From positions 8,618,001-8,682,000 of the forward strand of contig OX637295.1 in assembly GCA_951799445.1 (NCBI GenBank): a DNA stretch of 64,000 nucleotides, written 5' to 3'. A program made the position numbers and the translations under genes. Shown here in pieces: positions 38,250-63,323 of this stretch. Numbering within the stretch: the first letter of the stretch is position 1; each line of letters starts with the position of its first letter. The stretch comes from Pseudisothecium myosuroides (Eukaryota > Streptophyta > Bryopsida > Hypnales > Lembophyllaceae). The notes below the pieces were generated by a model. It was not told the DNA's origin and did no database searches. It saw only the letters and a program-made list of their open reading frames with translations.

Positions 38250-41200
38250 ATGGCGGCATTGGGTCCGAAATTGGCAAGGCGAGTGCTGGGCACGGAGACT
38301 CCTGTCATGGTTCAGGTATTGTCGTGGACTAAGAATTACTTGACGAAGAAGAGCAATTTCTCTACGACAGCTAAAATCTCGAGATTAATGGCAAACAGGA
38401 TGAATGTAATGATCGGTGACATTTGATACGGAACTTGTTTGTAAATGGAATGTAAAATCTTCATTCACCATAAAGCAAGGGAGAGGTTTCACTCACCATA
38501 CCGATGAACTTTGAGCCTTTGCCTACAACAATCTAGAAACTTGTGTCATCTCAAATTTTGCACATTTATTCTGTGTTAAGTTAAAAATCAATTGCGAAAA
38601 ACTAAATGTCAATAGATTAATGTTTTACGCACTTAAACACAACTCAAAGTTCACCTGTGTGGTCAATGGAACATCTAATGTGCTGTATGGTTAATGGAGC
38701 CTCTACTTTAACCAACGTTGACATCATTCCTTTTGTTAGGACATCAGACGATGATGCTTTATGTTTTACCTCTGCCTCAAGACCAGTTTGAGAGAATTTC
38801 GAGATTATTCTTGCAGTTTGTGTTTGAACCCCTAAAACGAGTGTAGTAGCCAGTTCGAGTCTAGCATGAAATCACACATGGTCGGTTTAAATGTCAAAGC
38901 TGTGCGAATGGGGAATGGTCTCTGTATTAATAGGGTGAAGAGAGAGTTTTTTAAGAGTAAAAGTTTTTTCTGGTTCCTGTCTAAAGCTCAGTAGTTTTTC
39001 AGGTCTACAATCTTGACAGTGTGCTTGTATATTGCCAATGTCAAGATCTTGAAACTGTAACGCTGAAGTAATTAAACCAATTAGTGCTGCATAGAGACTG
39101 TTGCAATTTTGTTCATTATTGTGCGTCGATTTCTGAAATTTTCATCCAGTCGAATGCTCTGTTTCTATCCGCAGATGCAGGACCTGTTACGAGGAGCAAC
39201 AGATGTAATATCATTGGCACAGGTGCGTCTCTCTTTCTGATTCACACTGTTTGACGTTTCGATTTGTGATTTTGTGAATGCTTTCCATTTTTTATTTCAA
39301 ATTTATCATAATGTGATGATCCATTCCCATACACATATATGCATTGCTAACCTGGAAGGAGGGTGGGGGAAGGCAGGGTGTAGTGCATTGGCAACCACCG
39401 GAGGAAGCATTAACGAAAATAAAGAGTCTTGTGGACGAGCCTACAACAAGCCATTATGGTGCGGACGAGGGTCTGCCAGAACTCCGAGAGGCTCTCTTAG
39501 AAAAGGTGTTCTTCTGACTTCAAAACAAGTCTCGCCTCATCTTTATATAACCAAGTGGAATTTGACGTTCTTCTTTAAATCTATGAAGTCTTGAACCAGG
39601 GACAGTATCACCTGATTATAACATCTACTCTAGGAAAGTAATTTTGTTGAAACTTTTCCAATTTGACAAAAGCATCATGTTTGTGGGCCACAGCTAAGGC
39701 GGGAAAATAAGCTCTGCAATTCGGCGGTCATGGTCACTGCCGGTGCTAACCAGGTTAGTATGTCTTATAAGCTTAAGTCTCTTTGTGTCTTCTCCATTCA
39801 TCGTTTTCTTTAGCTAGACACAGTTAGGTTATAAATTACGTCTTGACAGCTCACATTCTTTCGTAGAATGTTTAGTATTTAGAGTTCTCTGTCTTGATGA
39901 CACGTTTCGCGCTGGTCATTTTTTATCTTCTCGGATGTTTTAGTACTTTCTGAGTCTTGATATGGCCAGTATAGGTTCATTTGGACAGTCTTATTTAAAA
40001 AAATGGAAGTCCTTCACCGTTGATTACGTCATTGTAGTGTCGTAGTTCCTTGCAATTCTTTGTAGTTTGCATTGTCTCGAGTATCTATGTATACAAGCAG
40101 CTATGCTATGAGAGGCTCTGTCCCTTTTGTATGCACCTTAAATGTCACGAGAAGCTTGGTTATCGAGTTTCAACAGATATTGTACATAAGACCTGTGTTT
40201 AAACTTTCTCACTTTACTGTAGATGTAGCTTTGTCTTCTTGCCATTGGCCTCCTCTCTTTATCTAATTTTTCCATGTCACTTGAAGTTCACAAGATTGTG
40301 GGACGGAGTGTGTGTGTGTGTGTACAGGCCTATGTGAATGTGGTCCTCACGCTATGCGATCCAGGAGACAAGGTGGTTTTGTTTGTGCCCTATTACTTCA
40401 ACGCCTTCATGGCCTATCAAATGACAGGAGTAACTGACATTGTTTTGGGTCCTAGTGATAATGCTTTGCATCCAGATGCAGGTTGGTAAACTCTTGTCAC
40501 TCCTTCGTTACTAGCTAGGTCATGCTGAGCTTTCAGTATTCACATCTACAGTAGATAATTCTCGCACACTAGAAATGTCGGTATCTTAGTCCGTGGCATA
40601 GAGTGTAGGCACCAAGGGTAGCACTTACTATATGTGTCCACGGGGCGTGGTTTGTAGAACTGCGCCAGCAGACTATTCATTCATTTTAGTCTCAGGCCTA
40701 GAGTTATTCTTTTTCTACGGATATGGCAAGATGATCCGACTTTCGTGTGATATTGGGTGTCTTTTGGGGTAGATTGGTTGGAAGAATTACTGAAGTGTGG
40801 AGATTCAAAGCGTATACCGAAGGTGGTGTCTATTGTCAATCCTGGCAACCCCTCAGGGACGTATGTTCCTGAGACACTCTTGAAGGTAATGACGATCTGA
40901 ATTTGGGATTGTCAGTTGTTGAGGCATATTATAGGTGTTGTTTGCGATGCTATATGTTTTTGGGATACATTTCTGGCTTCAGCTCTAAATCTACTTGATC
41001 TTTGTGTGCTTTAACTCCTAAATGCGTAATGGGCAGAAGTAGCTCTGTTTATATCAAGGGTTTAGGATTGTTGGTAGATATACCATTGAAAAGGTGAAGA
41101 ATGGATGTCCTATAATATTTTGATGATACAAATTTGATTAGAAACTAACGATAAAGAATTCTTCAAAGTGGACTTCCTAGTGTAATTCAGGTTCTCTAAG

Positions 41201-42543
41201 GGTTAAGACTTGAAAACAGATTTGGAAATTTTACTAATAGTATTGTGTCTGATGCCCTCACAGAGAATATCAGAGATGTGCCGGCAAGCTGGGTGTTGGC
41301 TCATTGTCGATAATACATATGAGTATGCACTATCTCTCCTTTCTTTCTTTTCTAAGCTCTGAATTGTGGATTCCTTCTATTGTACTCGTTGATGCAAGTT
41401 TGTCCTCTGCCTACGTCCCTATCCTGTATTCTCTAGGAAGACTGCGTTATTATATAGCAAATAGTTTCAGATCACTATTCTTGACAATGAGGATGTACAC
41501 GTGACCAGGTACTTCATGTATGATGACTGTAAACACGTATGCTTGGAAGGCGACCACATACTCAACATCTTCTCATTTTCAAAAGCATACGGCATGATGG
41601 GGTGGAGGGTTGGCTATGTAAGAAACTCTTGGTCTCTTGTTGATTTTTTTCCTTACTGCTTGTAGGCTCAGCCATAACTCTTCAGTGCATTCCATTCCAC
41701 ATGAAATATTGGGAGTTGCATTGGATTTCCCCAAACTCGTTGAATTCTAATTTTCCAGTTGTCCACATTCTTTGGCTTGCACTGGATTCTTATTCTCTTG
41801 ACAAAGAGAATGGTGACAAACTCTAATTCATGAAACTTTTCCAAGAAAAATTCTTCTCTTCCAGTGCTCGACAAAACTGGGCTTCCGCCAGTTTGTTGAA
41901 AGTACCAGTTGGAGAATTTGAGAAGTTCATGTCCTCTATTACTTGAGGTGGAGCGAATAGTCACTGTGCAGTATGTCTTCGCCAAAACTCAATTTTCATA
42001 CAAGTGTGGAACTTGTATAATTAACCAGTTGTGGAATTGAATTGGTCTCTTCTTTTTCCTGTGCAGATTGCATACCCCAAAGAAGTGACAGGCATGGGCG
42101 CTCAGTTGCTCAAAGTGCAAGACAACATCCCGATTTGCGCCTCCATAATTGGGCAGAAACTGGCGCTGGCCGCCTTGCAAGTGGGACCTGAGTGGGTGTC
42201 GCAGAAGGTGAAGAGGCTCGGGGAGAATCGCAAGGTCCTGTTACAAGCGCTGTCGCCACTAGGGAAAGGAGCTGTGAAGGGAGGAGAGGGCGCCATCTAC
42301 CTCTGGGCCCAACTGCCGAAACACGCCACCGACGACGACGACGTCCCTGACGACGTCGCCGTTGTGAGATGGCTGGTGAAGAAACATGGGGTGAGTGTCA
42401 TTCCAGGGAGTGCCAGTGGAGGACGCGGGTTCATCCGCATTTCGTATGGCGGACTGACGGAGGATCGGTGTCGCATGGCTGCCAGTAGATTAAACAAAGG
42501 GCTGCAGGACCTCGTGGACCACGGCATGGACAAAACGTTTTGA
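38250..42543 (+). CDS. VAS1/ISS1-like aromatic aminotransferase (class I/II, PLP), nine coding exons
   Basis: Exons: 38250-38315, 39175-39222, 39377-39505, 39694-39753, 40328-40481, 40773-40885, 41264-41322, 41509-41617, 42067-42543. All borders are GT/AG and all phases fit, giving 404 residues (Arabidopsis VAS1/ISS1, At1g80360, is of similar length). Visible motifs: GVVHWQPP and HYGADEGLPELR near the N-terminus, TAGANQ (96-101), NPGNPSGTY (N178), IVDNTYEYF (D206, Y209), the Schiff-base lysine in SFSKAYGMMGWR (K235, with R243) and the carboxylate-binding arginine in GFIRISYGG (R370). In Arabidopsis this enzyme transfers an amino group between aromatic amino acids or their keto acids and methionine, restraining auxin and ethylene precursors; the same role here is inferred. 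No signal peptide, so probably cytosolic. The start ATG 38250 gives MAALGPKLARRVLGTETPVM, colinear with the family N-terminus. Family assignment is secure; ortholog status is likely. Confidence 0.95.
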
Positions 42544-42791
42544 ATGCTTTTTATTCCATTTGGTTGGTTGGTTGGTTCACATTTTGACCTTACAATGGAT
42601 GGTTGGATTGTTGGCTTCGCAGAGAAGCATTGAGGAAAAAAGACTCTTGTAAATGATGGTGGGTGTCTGTAGAACGAACCCATTTGTTATCATTCTTTAT
42701 CAATGTCAGCTATATGAAGTGCATCTGCACCTTCTTATGTTGAGTTTGTTCACTGTATCTTGTTTTCTGCACAGTTCCTCCTTTTCTATGG

Positions 42792-43677
42792 ACTGTACAG
42801 TCCCCTACCAAAAGTTTCCGTGATTGCAATTCAGACCATTCGCTTTCCATTGCACAATCTTGAATGCACTTGATATTTTTTGTATTGCACAATCAACATT
42901 CATATCTTACTCAATCCCAATCAAGCATATCAAATTTTGGTTTCAAAAAACCCTAAACTCCATTTTTGGTGAATTTTTTCATTTAATTTTCATGGTTCTA
43001 CATAATAATTCATAGAAAAATATTGGGGACAAATTTTTTTTAATTCAATTGCGGATATATGTAGGAAACATCCATATGCACATTTTTCCTTCAACAAGCA
43101 TTTTTAAAAAAGTTTCACAATTCCCTCTATAGAGATTTCAATGTTAGTGCGAAAATGCCGTAAATTTGAAAAATAGATATCTCTTTATTGAAATTAGATT
43201 TTTCTATTTGTCCTTCACATAGTAATTGATTTCATACATTTGAACGTGATGGTGCAATTACTTTGCCAAAATCTAATTACAATAAAGAAATATTTATTTT
43301 CCAAATTTAGGACATTGTCACCTCAACATTGAAATCTCTATAGAAAGAATATTCAAACTTTTTTACAAATACTTGTTGAAGGAAAAATGTGTATACGGAT
43401 GTTTCCTACATATATCCGCAATCGAATTAAAAAAATTCGTCCCCAATATTTTTCTATGAATTATCACATAAAACCATGAAAATTAAATGAAAAAATTCAC
43501 CAAAAATGGAGTTCGGGGTTTTTTGAAACTAAAATTTGATATTCTTGATTGGGAGTGCGTAAGATATGATTGTTGATTGTGCAAATCTAAAAATTTCAAG
43601 TGCATTCTACATTGCGTGAAGAAAACAGAATGGTCTGAATTGCAATCACGGAAACTTTTGGTAGGGGACTGTACAGT
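42792..43677. repeat. Long foldback element (about 886 bp, arms about 440 bp)
   Basis: The left end ACTGTACAGTCCCCTACC is the exact reverse complement of the right end. The arms stay alignable almost to the centre (about 43235): TTTCCGTGATTGCAATTCAG, ATTTTTGGTGAATTTTTTCA, GCGGATATATGTAGGAAACA and TATAGAGATTTCAATGTT all recur inverted. Almost no loop remains. Differences between arms are scattered substitutions. No transposase and no obvious target duplication. It begins 249 bp after the aminotransferase stop, close to the probable polyadenylation region. Confidence 0.9.
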
Positions 43678-46248
43678 AGCTAGCTTTGTCACCTTAACCC
43701 TTAAATGACATTGCAACCATTTTTTGGCGGATGAATGACAAAGAATCTTTGCATGTAGGACAGAAGTGCAATTGTTTAGCCTTGTAATTTTGTGCAAAAA
43801 GAGGAGATCATGTACAGTAGTTTGACCTCCAATGAGCACTTTTGGGTTTTTTAAAGTAGATGATGTCATACAGTGCCAAAAGGGCTGATTTCCATGGTCA
43901 CAAGCCAGGCATTGAAGGGTTAAGGGTAGAAGCTGACCTATAAGCGACACTCTAAGCATTTCCACTTACTTTGAGGTGGAATCAATACGTGAGATTATTT
44001 TTAACATATTGGTAATTGAAATCATGAATGTAACGCTTGAAAGACCAAAGCTATTGTCAAATGGTCAAACATCATGTTTGAGTTAAATTTAGCTCTTTAA
44101 ATTGTGTTCAAATGTCAATATTATATTTCTAGTACTTGATATTATGGATTGTCTATTACTATGAAAAACTTCAATCACAGTTTCTTAACAAAAAGTGAAA
44201 ATAAAGTAGTAAACATAGCAAAAACAATTTGATTAGCTTGAATTTTTTTCAAGAAAGTGGCAATGGAGATTAGTGAGAAGATTTATCAATTAATAATTTT
44301 ATATTGTATACCCAAAACACCCTTGCCAATGACCTTCAAGTCCAACTTCACTATCATGCTAAAGTTTATCTTTTTATGTATAATTGATATATAAATTTTG
44401 ATATTTTTTGCTTGTTAACAAAATAGATAACAAAATAAATAGTAGTGCAAAACAAATATTTTGTGTTACACTGTATTTAAACCATGGTTATAGATACTCA
44501 ACTTCAAACTTCAATAAAATGACTTGAGGTAATTCAAAAATGTGGTAGATATGGCATAAATAGAGTAGATTACAAAAAAATGATGAAAAACAAATTCAAT
44601 CACTTATCAATTTGTAATTTTCATCCCTATTATTTTTTATTATAATTCAAGAGTTTGAATCATTGATAAATCTAGGATATAAAATATCAACATATGAAGT
44701 TGGAATTAGAAGGGTAGTGGTAGATGGTACATAAGTAATTTCAGCTTGTAAAGGAGATTGAATAGTGTAAAATCTCACATAATTTGGATTATTTTGTGTA
44801 AACGTGATCAAATTAGTGTAAACCTCTAAACAAAATATGAATGAAATTTAATGATGTGGATGAAAGGTGGATGATAATTAGAGAAGAATCATAATGTTTG
44901 AAATATTATAAAAATGGTTGACCTCATTATATTAAATTTATCTAAAATATTATAAACTAATTTTAGTACAGTCAAGATAATCACATTAATGTCATCTAAT
45001 CATATTACTACAAGCTAATTATATCCATTTATCATTAATTCAAGTAGAACTAATGATATTTGAGCTCCAAGACTTATGCTTTTAAATAATACAAAAAATA
45101 CAAATAATTTAAATAGTACAAAATATAAAAGTGCAAGGAATCTCTACATAACAAGTAAGTAATGTAATAAACATATTGAAGATTTTCTTTAAGGAAAATG
45201 AGCAATGTGGCTTGAAGTATTGAATTAAGTTTGTTGGCTTCAAATTATATGTTGATAAAAATTGAGATTGTAACTTTTATAAAAAATAATGTATTTTTAA
45301 TGGCTTCAAAACAAGATTAGGCTTTGAAACACTATACATGAATTTTATTTAGTGGCATATAATTCATTATTCCATTCTTCAAGGTTATAGTAGCCTTGTA
45401 TCACTTAAATAATTGAAAAAAAACTAATGATATGTAAAACCTTAACAAACCATACATCTCCAAACTAGAATAACTATCAAGGTAGATCTCTATACGTCAT
45501 TTGCAAACATAGATTAACAAAAAGACAAAGGAAAAAAACTCAAAAGATAGAATACTAAGAATACCTACTTACAGGTGGCATCCAATAAATCCAGTGGGAT
45601 TCCAAGATCAGACTCATTATGGAGCTTGGGCTTCCCTTTTTTTCTCGAGCAAAGTGAAGTCATAACTATTGGACCTGTGTATATTCCATTTGTAATTTTC
45701 AACTCCCAAGAATTTTGCACTAAGGTAGGAGGCTCAGAAATCGCACATCTAAGGGTTGGTCCGCCTTTTTCATGTATTACCTTAGATGGTAATATTTTAA
45801 GCTCATTTTTCAGACAAAGAAAAATAGATGAGGAATCTAACACAAGTAAATTTGTATTTTTCCAAGCATTTTTGAATTACTTAAGAATTTTCAAACAAGT
45901 TGGGTTGTAGGTCCCTATTTATGATCCTAAGTCTTCCATAAACTGTTTATTTGCAATTCTAAAGAAAGATGGGGAAAGAAAAAAGAATGATTGGCTCTTG
46001 CAATTGATAATTTTTTTTTCTTTAATTCATTAAAAGAAATAGAGGTCAATTTTAGAACCACCTAATGTCCATTTCACAACCATTTATAGAGGTGGTTCTT
46101 AATGCCCATGCGATTTTAGAGCCTTCTACCTTAAGAGTCAGATCCAATGCACTGAAAAAATTGAGAAGTTTGTATAAGTTTAGCAAACAAAATTCCAAAT
46201 TGCAAGGACTAAACCCTAAGTATTTTAATTAGACAATACCCTGAACAG
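43678..46248. other. No gene identified; AT-rich
   Basis: Only the unassigned frame at 45565-45843 stands out. The rest is AT-rich with short frames. Confidence 0.35.
45565..45843 (-). other. Unassigned open frame followed by a splice-donor-like site
   Basis: A 92-codon minus-strand frame of mixed composition (PTLRCAISEPPTLVQNSWEL; DLGIPLDLLDATCK at its end) lies in an otherwise AT-rich stretch. GTAAGTAGG follows GCCACCT near its end (45570), a good donor. A plus-strand frame of 111 codons overlaps it (45575-45910), so strand is uncertain. It could be one exon of a gene or a pseudogene. No family recognised. Confidence 0.25.
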
Positions 46249-46494
46249 AGGGTTGCTACTATGTGAATATAGGAGTGTGAGTCCATGAGCCTAGAATACT
46301 ATACACCTATATTATAGGTGTATATACTATAAAACCGTCTATGATTATAGGGTATATATGTTACAAATACCCATATTATAGGTGTTTTTGATACATACAC
46401 CTTCTATAATGTGTGGTATCTATATTATAGGTACCTATATTGTAGGCTCAGTGCTCACAAGCTCGCATTCTTGGACTCACATGCTAACACCGTT
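46249..46494. mobile_element. MITE, GTTGCTA family, copy 2
   Basis: GAGGGTTGCTACTATGTGA at the left and TCACATGCTAACACCGTT at the right are inverted repeats. The middle matches 30452-30710 (ACCGTCTATGATTATAGGGT, ATACATACACCTTCTATA). Confidence 0.75.
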
Positions 46495-47510
46495 GAATTC
46501 CGATCATTTAAGAACTAATTTCCCACTCACTACTTTGGGGCATGTGTCATGACTTGATTAGTCTCAACTTTGAAAAGGGAAAAACAAATTCTAACCTTCG
46601 GTTGGAATTTGTTCTAGCCTTGATTGCTAATATGTGGTTATACCATAGGTGATATTTATTAAGATATCACTAAAGAGGTCGAGATGTAAGTCGAACTTGA
46701 AATCATAGCAAATTTATCATTATTGCCTTTGGTTGATTCAAATTCTTTACAAATATCAAAATTAGAATCTATATACAAGCCTCCATTTTGTAGTCAACTT
46801 TGACTCGATAATTGTACCATTTGCAGCAAAATGCACTCTATATTTTGAAAAAAAGCCTCCGCTGTTTTCATATTTATTGCATCATCAAAATGAGAAAACA
46901 TATCAAACCAAACAATCGTACTACGGTGGATTGGGAAAACTTTGCAATATGATGGAAATATTATTGTCAAGTAGAAAATTGCCTTAGAAATTCTAATTTC
47001 CTTATCCAAGATCCATTTCAATTGAAACAAAAGAAGAAAAATGAAGACAAAAGAGGGAGAGATAAAATGTAGTTGATATTATATACACTCATGTTAGAAT
47101 TTATGTGTGTTTCATTTAATATATAGATTTATCATACATGTAAAACTATGATGATTTAGAAAATTTAGTTGTCATATTGATGCTTTTTACGAAACATTGG
47201 ATTTCATTTATGTATGTTCCTATTTGAATACATATTTTCTTTTGAAAAAATAAATGACAACATTGCTTTGCAATCATTTTATATTTCCTTCACTTCACTA
47301 CATGATTTCATTTATTTTCACTTCATTGTAGATAATTTCATTCACTTTATAGAATTTATGAGAGAATTTATAATCAATTTATCATTATTGATTTTTTCCC
47401 TTCAATAATGCTAAATGATTTAATATTTTATTTTAATTTGAAAATATTATAATAAAATAATAAAAATAAAAATAAAAAAAGAATATTTACCATTAAATTG
47501 AAATATATAT
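46495..47510. other. No gene seen
   Basis: AT-rich; short frames only. Confidence 0.35.
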
Positions 47511-47769
47511 GGCCAATTTCGTTAAAATGGCAATATTCCCTATGCCATTTTTTCAGACCGCCCGCTCTGAACATCTAGAGCAATTATAGATTTCAGGCAT
47601 CTAAGACTATTGTAGATTTCACACATCTAGAACAAATATAGATATTGGACTGGCTGTTCTACAAAATCTAGGACTGGTATAGATTTTAGATATCTAGGAC
47701 AAAGCTAGCCGTTCTTAACTGTGAAAGTGCCAAAAGTCAATGAATGTCGCCATTTTAATGAAATTGGCC
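47511..47769. mobile_element. MITE, CAATTTCGTTAA family, copy 1
   Basis: It begins GGCCAATTTCGTTAAAATGG and ends CCATTTTAATGAAATTGGCC, inverted repeats of about 22 bp. Internal CATCTAG and GACTGGTATAGATTT motifs recur. It is flanked by TA-rich sequence. Related copies lie at 58833-58979, 61983-62160 and 62859-63043. Confidence 0.85.
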
Positions 47770-47771
47770 TT

Positions 47772-47799
47772 ACATATATATATATATATATATATATAG
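47772..47799. repeat. (TA)n microsatellite
   Basis: TA dinucleotides directly next to the MITE at 47511-47769. Confidence 0.85.
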
Positions 47800-48609
47800 T
47801 GCATTGGACATTGTTATAGAATATTTAGTTTTCATATTTTTAAATCATATTAAAGGTTTATTTAATTATTTAGAGAATACTAAATTGATTTATGAATTGA
47901 ACTTAAAACTTTTCTTCTTTTTAAATATAAAGATTTTTTTGTTATTATCTTTTTTTAATTTAAATTCAATGTAATCTTTTTAAGGTTGACTTATAAACAG
48001 CTTGTGTAGCGTTGTGCATTTGTCCAAGTATTTTCCGTGATTTACTTATGTATTCTTTTAATTTTTAATTTTTAAAATAATTTATCCGTAATTTAAATTT
48101 AGTTTATAAAAACAAAATTCAATTGAAAACCCATAACTTTTACACTTAAGAACCAAAAGTGCAAAACAACTTTTGGTGCATTTCTACTCATTGAAAGCTT
48201 TTTGGCATTGCCAAGAATGACATTAAAGACTTATATACTCCATTTTCCATAATTTAAGGGTATTTATGGTCTTAAAAATTGCTCACAAATCCATCATATG
48301 TCCAAAAGCAATGATACAACTTTAGTACAACCCTCGTCAAGTCAAGCTCTCCAATGGTATAAAGAGAATGACTGGTGAACGCATAGTTGGGGATATTTCA
48401 ACGTTACATATAAAACAAACTAGAACAAACGTTACCATTGTATTTTTACTTTTATTTTTATTCAATTTTTACTTTGCATACATATACATAAGAAAACAAA
48501 GGGGGCAAAGCTTCTACACTCTTGATTGATAATGAAATGAATTAAGAGGTGAGACTCTCTTCTTTAAGGTATGATGTTAAAGTTTTATTTTGAATTGATT
48601 TAAAAGCTC

Positions 48610-48756
48610 AATTCTTCTTCTTCTTCTTTCTCTTTTTCTTCCTTTTTTTTCTTTTTTTCTTTTTTCCTCTTCCCCCTCTTTTTTTCTTTTTTCCCTCCCC
48701 CTCCCCCTCTTTTTGCCTTTTTATCTTAGAGTAGGTTCCGGCGCCCCCCCCCCTCT
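48610..48756. repeat. Pyrimidine-rich low-complexity tract
   Basis: TTCTTC, TTTTTC and CCCCCT runs are followed by GGCGCCCCCCCCCCTC. It ends at the start of the LTR-like segment. Confidence 0.85.
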
Positions 48757-49829
48757 GCCCCTTAACCAAACTCCAAAAAACTCAACAGAACCTATTACTA
48801 ACTAAACACCAAAATGAGGTAAAAATTCAAATCTTGGAATTTGACTTTTCTGAGAAAAGTAACTAGTCTAGGCTTTTTAGTAGGTATAGGGGAGTAAGAA
48901 AAGACCTAGCTTTGGCCTTATTCCGATTTTGTATGCTCCCAGTACGCAAGTCAACTCCATTGTAAACTTCAAATTTGCCAATTGTCGGGGAATCTCGCTG
49001 GTTCGAGCACTTCTGGCTATCGGAATGTCTTGAAATTTAGTGGAGCATCTTATTAGCATAAAAAAATCTAGTCTAATTTTTAATGAGATTTTATCGCAAT
49101 CTGGATAATTTCTAGGAATTTCCCATTGTAGGTTTGGTGGTTGACCATCCAGAAAGCATCTTCTGTAAGTCAGAAGATTCCAATTTTTTTTATGGAACCT
49201 CCCGTAGGATTCCACAAAGAATGTCCAAGCTCATATTTTTATTTTGCACAAAGGTAAAAGGAGAATCAAATTCCGTTTTCTCCTTTTAATTTCAACAATT
49301 ACAAAATCTTCCATATATATGGGAATCTTGGCAAACTGATTTTGCCGTTGAGTCCCAAATGTGATTTCCACCCTAGATTGACGTCCTCTACCCATAGATT
49401 CCTCCTACGGGTATGTCTTGAGTTTGTAACTCCAACAAGCTAACAATCGAGATTTCCGTTATTTCTTCAATAGTACAGGGAAAGTATTTCCGTATCTTTG
49501 GGAATGAACTTAGGACCTCAACGGTGTTCCCTAGGACCAATTTTAACCATAAGATGTCACATGTACCGTAGGTTTGGGCTATTTGAACTAGATTAGCCCT
49601 AATTTTATTATTTACTTACATTTTCACGTTTTAACCTATGTACAAGTAGAAATGCAGTTTATTTTGGGAAAACAACCTATAAGGGACCAAATGCTATATT
49701 GGTATATGACATACCTATTTTGATTTTACACTCTCTTTTTGGGTTTTTTGTATATAAATCTACACTCAAACTCGTGAAAAAAGAAAAAAAGAAAATCATG
49801 AGTCCTAAGTGACAAATTAGGAGCTCACA
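48757..49829 (-). mobile_element. Partial LTR of the element B family
   Basis: The segment matches 19113-20188 over about 1.07 kb in the same orientation, with many substitutions (AGTAACTAGTCTA, GACCTAGCTTTG, TAAGATGTCACATGTACCGT). Minus-strand start TGTGAGCTCCTAATTTGTC at 49829. The part of the LTR with the TATA box is missing and there is no internal element sequence beside it, so it is a truncated copy or solo LTR fragment. Confidence 0.75.
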
Positions 49830-50589
49830 ATATGCAATATGAAAAAAAAAATCCTAAATATACATTGTATATATTACCAAAATAATTAATTACTACTAAA
49901 CCAAACAAATGTAGGAGTAAATATATGAAAGTAAATCAAATTTAAGAACAACCATGGAAGTTCCCACAAATAAAGGCTCAATAAACAATCATACAAAATT
50001 TGCTAAAACATATCCATTCCAAAATATTGTTTAAAATTATAAAATTCTAGATTTAACATTTCATCATTAGATCTTGGAACAATAACAAACTCAAAGTTAT
50101 TTAGAAAATTTAAAGATACCGTTAATCTAATCTTTAAAAAAATTATCACACGTAATGCTATGCTGCCGTGCATTATTAAGAAAATGATTTTGAAATATGT
50201 AATAGATACCTGAAAAATTTGTCTTTGATTAAAAAAATGTTAAGACCATGTCACTAATGATTTTCATGTAACACTCCAAATTCAAATATGTATATTTATT
50301 TCAAGGGACACAAACAAAACTGTCTTTTGGTGGTCACAAACAATCCAAAACTAAATCACTATGTATGCCCTTGAAGAAGGTCATTGAAACTAAAAGAGAC
50401 ATCAACATGGTTGGGCAATAGTGGATACAAAAATCATCCATCATATGCATATTCAATTGCCACCATTGGCATGCCAATTGCAATGATTCAGGCCCATCTT
50501 ACGCCACCTTATTCAACTATCAAATTCATTTCAAGGTCACTATTATTGCTCAATAGAAAACAATCTTCGACATAGAGGTTCTCATTGTT
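49830..50589. other. 3' flank of the receptor kinase gene
   Basis: AT-rich; no further coding sequence seen. It may contain the 3' UTR (minus strand). Confidence 0.4.

Positions 50590-63323
<12,734 letters not shown>

Noticed and set aside
42297..42683. Minus-strand frame of 128 codons over the last aminotransferase exon
   Set aside because: Antisense shadow of a GC-richer coding exon with strong protein motifs on the plus strand.
43483..43965. 160-codon minus-strand frame
   Set aside because: Half of it lies in the right arm of the foldback element, the rest has no domain and no support.
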